Positions 5,833-12,781 of a stretch of DNA of 12,781 nucleotides are shown here, piece after piece. The number at the start of each line of letters is the position of its first letter. The first letter of the stretch is position 1. The notes under the pieces were generated by a model. It did no database searches and had not been told where the DNA came from. It worked only from the letters and a program-made list of their open reading frames with translations. The stretch is from Spirochaetes bacterium RBG_16_67_19 (GTDB lineage: Bacteria; Spirochaetota; Spirochaetia; SZUA-6; DRHE01): contig MIBK01000167.1 in assembly GCA_001829505.1 (NCBI GenBank), positions 8,263-21,043 on the forward strand. The letters run 5' to 3'. The translations under genes were made by a program, and so were the position numbers.

Positions 5833-7812
5833 GCGGGAGAGGACCTACCGCCGGCGCATCCGGGCCTGGACCCTGTATGACTGGGCCAGCTCGGCTTTCG
5901 CCACCACCATCCTGACCGCGGCCTTGCCCGTGTACTACCGCCAGGTAGCCGGCTCCACCCTGCCCGGCCCCAGCGTGGCCGCCGCCTACTGGTCCGCAGG
6001 CCTGAGCCTGTCGATCCTCCTGGGGGCGCTGCTGGCCCCGGTGCTGGGCACGTTGTCCGACCTCATCCGCGGGAAAAAGCTCTTCCTGGCGTTGTTCGCC
6101 GGGCTGGGGGCGGTCGGCACCGGCTTGCTGGTCCTGGTGAAAAACGGGGACTGGCTGCTGGCCTCGCTGCTGTTCGTGTTCGGGCGTCTGGGCTTCGGCA
6201 GCTCGCTGGTCTTCTACGATGCGCTGCTGCCGCACGTGGCCCGGCCCGCGGACCAGGACTCGGTCTCCGCCCGCGGCTACGCGCTGGGCTACCTGGGCGG
6301 CGGGCTGCTGCTGGCCGCCAACGTGGTGATGATCCGCCTGCTACCCGGAACCTGGGGGCCGCGCCTGTCGTTCGCCAGCGTGGCCCTGTGGTGGGCCTTG
6401 TTCAGCATTCCGGTGCTGGCCGTGGTGCCGGAGCCGCGCACCCTGAGCGCCCTTCCCAAAGGCCAGGGGTTGCTGAGGGCCACTATCCGGCGCCTGGCTG
6501 AGACGCTGCGCAGCAGCCGAAGCTACCGGGAGCTGTTCAAGTACCTGCTGGCCTACCTGGTTTACGCTGGCGGGATCGGCACCTTCATCGCCGTGGCAGC
6601 CATCTTCGGCGCGGAGCTGGGCTTGGGCAGCGTGGAGCTGATCCTGGTCCTGCTGCTGGTGCAGTTCGTAGGCGTCCCCTTCAGCCTGCTCTTCGGCAGC
6701 CTCCCGCGCCCGGAGGGGGAAGCGGCCGGGAGCCGCCGCGCCCGCCTGCGCCCCGTGCTGCTGGCCTTCCTCCTGGCCAACTTGGCGCTGCTGCCGGCCC
6801 TGGGGCTGCTGGGCACCCGCTTCCTGCCCAAGGGCTGGACCGGCGCCACTCCCCCGCCCTATGAGGGCGGCCAGGGTTACACGGGACAGGGAGTGCTTTC
6901 CGCCGGGGATCCGGCCCTGGTCTGGTTCGGCTCCTGGGCCAGCGAGCTGCTGGATGCACGGACCCTGAACGCCCGGGACGACCGCGAGTTCCGCGCGGGC
7001 CAGCGGGCTGGGGACCGCCTGGAGCTGCGGTTCCACGGCCAGGGCCTCGCCCTGAGCTACGCCGCCGGCCCCGACTTCGGGATCTGGCACGTGGAGCTGG
7101 ACGGGCGCCCGCTGGCCGGCGCGGACGGCCGCCCGCTGCTCCTGAACTGCTACAGGCCCACGGCGCGCTGGGACTTGAGCCATGAGCTGCGGGCCGCCTC
7201 CCCCGGGCTGCACACCCTGGCACTCACCAACAACGGCGAGAAGGACACCCGCAGCACGGGCATCCGCCTGGCCCTGGGGGCGGTGCGCGTGCTGGAGCCG
7301 GAGCGCCGCTCCAGCCTGCCGGTGATCCTGGGGCTCATCCTGGCGCTGCAGGCCGCCTGTCTGGGCCTGGCCTGGCTGCTGGGCCGCCCGCTGCTTTCGG
7401 GCCTGGCCGCGCGCCTGGGCACCCGCTCCGGCCTGGTCCTGGCCCTGGCGGTCTACGCAGCCATCGCGGTCTGCGGCTACTTCCTGGATTCGGTGCTGGA
7501 CTTCTGGTGGCTGGCCTGGCTGGTGGCCTGCGTGCAGGGAGGAAGCCAGGCCCTGAGCCGCAGCCTGTTCGCCAGCCTGATCCCGCCGGCCAGGAGCGGG
7601 GAGTTCTTCAGCCTGTTCGGGATCATGGGCAAGTTCGCCACGCTGCTCGGACCGCTCGTATTCGCCGGAGCTGTGGCCTTGTTTGGCGCCAGCCGCCCGG
7701 CGGTGCTGAGCCTGGTCCTGGTTTTCCTGGCGGGTATCGTGCTGCTGCTGCGGGTAAAAGTCCAGGAGGGCCGCGCCGCGGCCCGCGCCGCGGAGCAGGC
7801 CCTCCGGAAGGT

Positions 7813-7816
<4 letters not shown>
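5825..7816 (+). CDS. UMF1/Atg22-like MFS transporter with an inserted extracytoplasmic beta-rich domain
   Basis: Inner-membrane major-facilitator protein, 663 residues, against about 420-450 for ordinary bacterial relatives. The N-terminal TLYDWASSAFATTI and the C-terminal GGSQALSRSLFASLIP with EFFSLFGIMGK (from about residue 571) mark the UMF1/Atg22-like family. Eight helices precede residue 293. The usual short cytoplasmic loop 8-9 is then interrupted by an extra helix (about 309-333), about 160 hydrophilic residues, and a second extra helix (about 498-520), before the loop resumes as SGLAARLGTR. The insert has alternating strand-like segments (RLELRFHG, LALSYAAGPDFGIWHVELDG, HTLALTNNG) resembling jelly-roll carbohydrate-binding modules. 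By topology it should face the periplasm or cell exterior. A GGGAGAAGG site precedes the ATG, which overlaps the phosphodiesterase stop. Transported compound unknown; family relatives are mostly uncharacterised exporters or importers of small metabolites. Confidence 0.85.
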
Positions 7817-9081
<1,265 letters not shown>

Positions 9082-9301
9082 GGTTCTCCAATGCAGTAGT
9101 AGACTTGCGGGTCGGCTGAACTCAGCTTTTAATGAACCGCTTCCGAAACCAGAGGATTACGGCCTTAGCCTTGGGAGGCGTACCGGAAGGGCTCGACGGC
9201 TTGTCTTACGGAGGCTGGAATCTTCTGAAATCTCAATCAACGTGTGGAATGTATATCTTATCGACACAAAGGTCAAGAGCCTAATGAAAGCCCCAACCTG
9301 G

Positions 9302-9832
9302 CTATTGGCAGCTATTCATGGCGCTTCCAACGCCGGACGCAACTTCTCCCAGACCTTCAAGAATCTCGCAGCCTGCGCCTAATCCTAAGCCCGCACAGCC
9401 CAGGCAGACCTCTTCGTCGAATTCGCCCCCGGAGGAACAGCATCCACAATCGCTGCAGGAATCCTTGGTGTCTTTCCCGGTGTTGGCAGGTGGTTCGACC
9501 TCCGCACCCGCCAGAGAATACAGGAAGCGTTTCGGCTTCGCCTTGTTCCTGTACTCCTCCACATAGCCGCCGACATACTCCGCGGACTTGCCGACCAGGT
9601 CGCCGCCCGGCATTTCGGTGCCGATAACCCAAGGCAGGATCAGGTTGCGTTTCCCCAGGCGGAATCCGGAAAGCACAGCTATGCCGCAATCCCGCGCATC
9701 GCGCTGCCCCGCGGCCAACCCGTTGCTGTAATCACGGGGAACATCGGCTTGTTCCGTCTTCCCTTTGGCCGGGAGGGACACAGTACCGGCGCTCAACATC
9801 AGGGCAATCGCGATAGCAGCTCGTACGAGCAT
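9302..9832 (-). CDS. Small secreted cysteine-rich protein of unknown function
   Basis: Predicted protein of 176 residues, function not recognised. Residues 1-24 look like a signal peptide (LVR, then a hydrophobic core IAIALML, then an SAG-type cleavage region), so it is probably exported. The middle contains DYSNGLAAGQRDARDC and LVGKSAEYVGGYVEEYRNKAK; similar G..DA and GKS.EYV..Y...Y patterns occur in small uncharacterised bacterial membrane proteins I recall, but I cannot name a family. The last 55 residues hold eight of nine cysteines, including CSDCGCC, CLGC and a terminal NSC, spaced by glycine-rich sequence. These could form disulfides in the periplasm or bind metal. Base composition and codon use look less GC-rich than in neighbours. 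It lies on the same strand as the helicase but 220 bp upstream of it. Confidence 0.6.
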   Translation of the reverse strand: MLVRAAIAIALMLSAGTVSLPAKGKTEQADVPRDYSNGLAAGQRDARDCGIAVLSGFRLGKRNLILPWVIGTEMPGGDLVGKSAEYVGGYVEEYRNKAKPKRFLYSLAGAEVEPPANTGKDTKDSCSDCGCCSSGGEFDEEVCLGCAGLGLGAGCEILEGLGEVASGVGSAMNSCQ

Positions 9833-10040
9833 GAACCTTCGCTTCCCCCCCCATAGTATAGTCCAAATCTCTATTGGCAGTCGGACAAAAAGGGATCGGC
9901 TGCAGTCCCACGCTCAGCCGGATGGGTTCCGACCGCATGGAGATGACCGGGACCTTGAAGCAGATTCTTATCGACGGGCTGCGAGCCTGAGATTTTTTTT
10001 CCGAGAATACATACCGTACGTTTGGTATCGAAGGAGATCT

Positions 10041-10470
10041 ATGGAGAAGTTCATTGTCGCCATCTTGCCTCTGGCTTTTCTGGTGCATCTGCGCGTCAGC
10101 GAAGTCGTCATGGCCAGGCAATCCATCGCCTTCGGCGGGCATCCGCCCATCGAGAGCTGGCTGTTCCACGCTGGCAAGTACTTGTCGATCGGAGTCTGGA
10201 TCGGGATGGCACTGCAAAGCTGGGGAATCGGATTCTTCGGGCAGGCCGATCCGAACATGCCTGCCCAGGCTGATGCGACCGAAGCACAGGAAGGCGATGT
10301 ACGCCGGCCTGGACCTGACCATGATCGCCGCGATTCTCTATACCCGCAATCCCGCGATCCTGGCGCTGGCAGCATTCGTCATCGCGGCCCACCACAGGAT
10401 CATCCTCGCCGAGGAACGCTGGCTGCTGGCCACCTTCGGGCGGGCCTACGAGGGCTACCGGCTTACTTGA
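10041..10470 (+). pseudogene. Rearranged isoprenylcysteine carboxyl methyltransferase-like (ICMT/PEMT family) gene
   Basis: Membrane methyltransferase gene split between two frames. Frame one, from ATG 10041 with AAGGAG at 10031-10036, reads MEKFIVAILPLAFLVHLRV and continues through a second helix to GMALQSW near 10223. Frame two resumes at about 10297 as MYAGLDLTMIAAILYTRNP, then the family signature HHRIILAEERWLL and FGRAYEGY, ending at TGA 10468-10470. Between them, the expected central segment is present on the opposite strand (10230-10292), and the conserved TxLxTxGxYRxSRNP stretch before MYAG is missing. The C-terminus stops about 8 residues short of relatives. S-adenosylmethionine binding would be lost, so this is most likely a pseudogene. 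Its last 8 bp overlap the convergent cyclase gene. A 5-bp inverted repeat (ATACC 10011-10015, GGTAT 10024-10028) precedes the ribosome site. Confidence 0.8.
10230..10292 (-). other. Inverted internal fragment of the methyltransferase gene
   Basis: Read on the minus strand, these 63 bp encode FLCFGRISLGRHVRIGLPEES, which matches the family's central LGKSLRVGLPKEET-type segment normally encoded in the sense direction. It is flanked by two small palindromes, GAATC-G-GATTC (10225-10235) and GGCG-ATGTA-CGCC (10293-10305), the kind of structure that promotes template switching. The family comparison is from memory. Confidence 0.7.
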
Positions 10471-11677
10471 CCCCTTCCAGGAACCAGATCTCCATGGATC
10501 CTTTCCCTTTTACCTCGATCCAACCCTGCGGCTCGCACAAGAACTCCTCCTTGATCAGCTCGTAAGTGCCTCGGGCGACCTGAATTTTGCCCGGCGTCCC
10601 CTGGCTCTCCATCCGGCTGGCGATGTTGACTGAATCGCCCCATACGTCGTAGTGGAACTTCCGGACCCCGATGACCCCGGCGATGACCGCACCGGAATTG
10701 ATGCCGATGCGAAAGCTCAACCGCCGGCCGCCGACGGCTGGACGCGAAGCCAGGTAGGCGTTCATCGCCATGGCCAGACTGGCCAGCGCCTGGGCATGAT
10801 CCTTCCGGGGACGGGGCAGCCCGGCGGCGACCATGTAGTTGTCGCCGATGGTGCGTATCTTCTCCACCCCCAGCTCCTCGACCAGGGAATCGAACCGTGA
10901 ATAGACTTCGTTCAATACCTCCACCATCTCCCTGGGCGTGAGCTCGGCGGTCAGGGGCGTGAAACCGACCAGATCGGCGAACAGGATGCTGGCCGAATCG
11001 TAATAGTCGGCAATGACCTGATTGCCCTCCTTCAAGCGCTCGGCGACCTCTTTGGGCAGCACGTTGAGCGGCAGGCTTTCCGATCGCTCCCGTTCCAGGC
11101 GCAGGAGCCGCAGCGCCTCGTTCTTCTGCTTGATGAACCTGCTCAGGAGCACGAAGGAGATGCTGGAGACGGCGCCAAGGTTCAGGACATAGAAGGCGAT
11201 CGACAGCTCCCACCGCAGGTTGTTCGAAACGCGGAGGAAAGGCTGCAGCAGTCCGGAGAGCGCCAAAAGGAACAGGTAGGCGAAAAGCCAGCGCGGCGCC
11301 TGACGCGGCTCGGCGAACAGCAGCGCTCCCAGGGGGCAGATGAAGGACCAAAAAACCACGGAGCTGGCGTTCGCGTATCCGCCCAGAGCCAGCTGGAGAA
11401 GGAAGGGCAGCAGCAGGATCAGGACCAGCTGGCTGGAGCGATAAGAACGGTAGCGGCGGGCAAGCACAAACAGGAGGAAACTGAGCAGGGACACGAAGGA
11501 ATAGGACAGCGGGATTGCCGCTGCCACCGGCTCCCCGAGGGCCAGGTAGGCGATACCCCACAAGACTCCGGCGGCGATGAACATGAAACTGCCGGATACC
11601 AGGAGCCTTTTTTGCGAGCGAATGTCTTCGCTGTCTTCGGGAGCGGCGCCGATCTGGGAGAACCAGGAATTCTTCAT
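10463..11677 (-). CDS. Membrane-bound class III adenylate cyclase
   Basis: Converts ATP to cyclic AMP. The protein has 404 residues: six predicted membrane helices (about 25-47, 51-72, 83-100, 105-122, 129-148, 157-179), a linker helix (about 180-215) and a C-terminal class III catalytic domain facing the cytoplasm. Metal-binding aspartates are D235 (LFADLVGF) and D279 (IGDNYM). Purine-selecting K273 (EKIRT) and D344 (FHYDVWGD) form the adenylate-type pair; guanylate cyclases use Glu and Cys. N351 and R355 (NIASR) are the transition-state residues, so the enzyme appears complete and works as a homodimer. ATG 11677 is chosen over the adjoining upstream TTG because GGGGGT lies 6-7 nt before it. 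The membrane part likely senses an unknown signal. It is divergent from the SNF2-family gene and its end overlaps the methyltransferase remnant by 8 bp. Confidence 0.93.
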   Translation of the reverse strand: MKNSWFSQIGAAPEDSEDIRSQKRLLVSGSFMFIAAGVLWGIAYLALGEPVAAAIPLSYSFVSLLSFLLFVLARRYRSYRSSQLVLILLLPFLLQLALGGYANASSVVFWSFICPLGALLFAEPRQAPRWLFAYLFLLALSGLLQPFLRVSNNLRWELSIAFYVLNLGAVSSISFVLLSRFIKQKNEALRLLRLERERSESLPLNVLPKEVAERLKEGNQVIADYYDSASILFADLVGFTPLTAELTPREMVEVLNEVYSRFDSLVEELGVEKIRTIGDNYMVAAGLPRPRKDHAQALASLAMAMNAYLASRPAVGGRRLSFRIGINSGAVIAGVIGVRKFHYDVWGDSVNIASRMESQGTPGKIQVARGTYELIKEEFLCEPQGWIEVKGKGSMEIWFLEGVK

Positions 11678-11698
11678 CAAGCACCCCCAGCGTAATCT

Positions 11699-11714
11699 GG
11701 TCGAAATCCCGACC
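11699..11714. promoter_or_regulatory. Small inverted repeat upstream of the cyclase gene
   Basis: GGTCG (11699-11703) and CGACC (11710-11714) are complementary with 6 bp between them, 22 bp upstream of the cyclase start. It may be an operator or a leader hairpin; the arms are short enough to occur by chance in this GC-rich DNA. Confidence 0.25.
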
Positions 11715-11753
11715 GAAAATCAACATCTCGGCTTCGGCGCAGGCACCCCGGCC

Positions 11754-11782
11754 TTGTAGCGCCCAGGCCCTGCGGCTATAAT
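11754..11782 (+). promoter_or_regulatory. Sigma70 promoter of the SNF2-family gene, probably giving a leaderless mRNA
   Basis: TTGTAG (11754-11759), a 17-nt spacer and TATAAT (11777-11782). The predicted start at about 11788-11791 coincides with the GTG start codon at 11791, and no ribosome-binding sequence fits between. The -10 context CGGCTATAATCCG is identical over 13 bases to that of the LacI-family gene promoter (2628-2640). Confidence 0.65.
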
Positions 11783-11790
11783 CCGGGGCC

Positions 11791-12781
11791 GTGTCCGACC
11801 CGCTTACCACCACCTCACCCTTGCGCCTGACCCCCGCGGGGCATGTGCTCGCCGAAAACAAACCTCCGGCTGACGGCCCGCTCGCGGCGACCCTGGCAGC
11901 ATTCCAGGACGGGGAGGCGGCCGGGCTGTTCGAGCTGGCGGCCCGGCCGGCCAGCGGAGGCCTGCCGCCGGCGCTGGCCTGGTGGCGTGAGCTGGGGGCC
12001 CGCTATCTGCACCTGCGCTGCCTCACTCCCGACGGCGGCGGTCTCCTGCAACCCGTTCCGCCGATGTCCGGCGCCGAAACTACGGAGCTGCTGCTGGCCG
12101 CTCCGCCCATGCCGGGCGGCGAATACCTCGGCCCCGAAGTCCTGCAGCGGCTGTGGACCGCATTGGATGCGTACGTGCGGACCCAGGCCGCGGAGGCCGG
12201 CGGCCTGGAAGCGCTGCTTCGGAAGCGCGCCCCGCTCTGGCGCCAGGTCGGCCGGGTCTGCTTCCACCTGGCCGAGAACCGCAAGGACCCGGAATATCCC
12301 TTCGCCTTCCTGGCCACCTACGCCCCGCGCCTGACGGATTCCGCCCGCCTGCGCTACCAGCCCCTGTCCCGGGCCTTGCAGGAGTTGGCCGGAACCCGCA
12401 ACCGAGGCGCCCTGTCCCGCCTGCTTCAGCCCATCCGAAACGCGGCGGAAAAAAGCCCGCTCATCCACGAGCTGCTGGATTCCAACGACATCTACCACCC
12501 CCTGGCCTGGACCCCCGAGGAGGCTTACCGCTTCCTGCGCGAGGTGCCCCTTTACGAGGAGAGCGGGGTGCTGGTCCGGGTCCCGGACTGGTGGGCCCGG
12601 CGCCCGCGCCCCCGTATTGCCGTTCGCATCGGTTCGGGCGCCGATGGCCTTCTGGGGGCCGAGGCGCTGCTGGATTTCAAGGTCGAGGTTTCCATCGGGG
12701 ATGCGGCGCTCACCCCCAGCGAGTCCCGAAAATTGCTGGCCGCCACGGACGGGCTGGTGTATCTCAAGGGCCAGTGGGTGG
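11791..12781 (+). CDS. SNF2-family helicase/ATPase, N-terminal part (cut by window edge)
   Basis: The first 330 codons of a large SWI2/SNF2-type ATPase; the motor motifs lie beyond the window. Recognition rests on the N-terminal region found in bacterial HepA-like SNF2 proteins: LRLTPAGHVL at the start, PPALAWWRELGARYL, then PLSRALQELAG, SPLIHELLDSNDIYHPLAWT and, from about residue 245, YRFLREVPLYEESGVLVRVP, DWW, and a segment ending in TDGLVYLKGQWV. The last part corresponds to the SNF2-associated domain I know as PF12419. These proteins are thought to remodel nucleic-acid-protein complexes, but the role of this branch is poorly known. GTG 11791 is chosen because homologues begin just before LTPxGH and the promoter places the transcript start there; TTG 11821 or GTG 11845 are alternatives. 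No stop codon occurs before the edge. Confidence 0.85.
   Translation, partial: MSDPLTTTSPLRLTPAGHVLAENKPPADGPLAATLAAFQDGEAAGLFELAARPASGGLPPALAWWRELGARYLHLRCLTPDGGGLLQPVPPMSGAETTELLLAAPPMPGGEYLGPEVLQRLWTALDAYVRTQAAEAGGLEALLRKRAPLWRQVGRVCFHLAENRKDPEYPFAFLATYAPRLTDSARLRYQPLSRALQELAGTRNRGALSRLLQPIRNAAEKSPLIHELLDSNDIYHPLAWTPEEAYRFLREVPLYEESGVLVRVPDWWARRPRPRIAVRIGSGADGLLGAEALLDFKVEVSIGDAALTPSESRKLLAATDGLVYLKGQWV

Noticed and set aside
9250..9276. A minus-strand TTGACC / TATACA pair upstream of the helicase gene
   Set aside because: The spacer is only 15 nt and the leader would be about 160 nt; too weak to call as a promoter.
9132..9284. A 50-codon plus-strand frame between helicase and cysteine-rich protein genes
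   Set aside because: No ribosome-binding site, no promoter, and no recognisable sequence in the translation.
9922..9990. Short plus-strand frame (MGSDRMEMTGTLKQ...) ending just before the T-run
   Set aside because: 22 codons, no clear ribosome site and no recognised homology; it could be a gene remnant but nothing supports it.
9976..10000. GGGCT-GCG-AGCCT stem followed by eight T residues, resembling an intrinsic terminator on the plus strand
   Set aside because: The stem is only 4-5 bp with a wobble, the T-run begins 5 nt after it, and no plus-strand gene precedes it.
11746..11788. CCCCGG / CCGGGG arms flanking the SNF2-family promoter
   Set aside because: GC-only 6-bp arms 31 bp apart are unsurprising in DNA this GC-rich.

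Overview
The window is GC-rich (about two-thirds G+C by eye) and densely packed with bacterial genes on both strands. The sugar-type solute-binding protein has an ordinary signal peptide and no lipobox cysteine, which points to a diderm host with a periplasm. A sugar ABC system with a divergent LacI-type regulator, a six-helix membrane adenylate cyclase and a UMF1-type MFS protein would fit a free-living heterotroph such as a spirochaete. I cannot fix the phylum from the sequence alone.

Layout. Positions 1-2292 (minus) hold a carbohydrate ABC-transporter operon: the binding protein first, then a MalF-like permease cut by the window edge. Positions 2293-2656 form a divergent control region with a full-consensus sigma70 promoter in each direction and several inverted repeats. 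Positions 2657-3679 (+) encode the LacI-family regulator, the likely repressor of the operon. Positions 3700-4051 (minus) are a broken DinB-family gene. Positions 4141-7816 (+) are a two-gene, translationally coupled unit. Its first gene is a nucleotide pyrophosphatase/phosphodiesterase-like enzyme carrying an in-frame 372-bp tandem duplication. Its second is a UMF1/Atg22-like MFS protein with a large extracytoplasmic domain inserted between two extra membrane helices. Positions 7813-9081 (minus) encode a DEAD-box RNA helicase. Positions 9302-9832 (minus) encode a small secreted cysteine-rich protein of unknown function. Positions 10041-10470 (+) are a rearranged isoprenylcysteine/phospholipid methyltransferase-like gene with an internal inversion. 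Positions 10463-11677 (minus) encode a membrane-bound class III adenylate cyclase. From 11791 (+) to the edge lies the N-terminal part of a SNF2-family helicase.

The most unusual aspects are the cluster of structural lesions (two deletions in the DinB gene, a near-perfect tandem duplication in the phosphodiesterase gene, a palindrome-bounded inversion in the methyltransferase gene) and the 14-helix architecture of the MFS protein. I see no CRISPR array, transposase, tRNA, rRNA or defence system. I found no clearly new multi-gene system; the candidates for novelty are the composite transporter and the rearranged genes.
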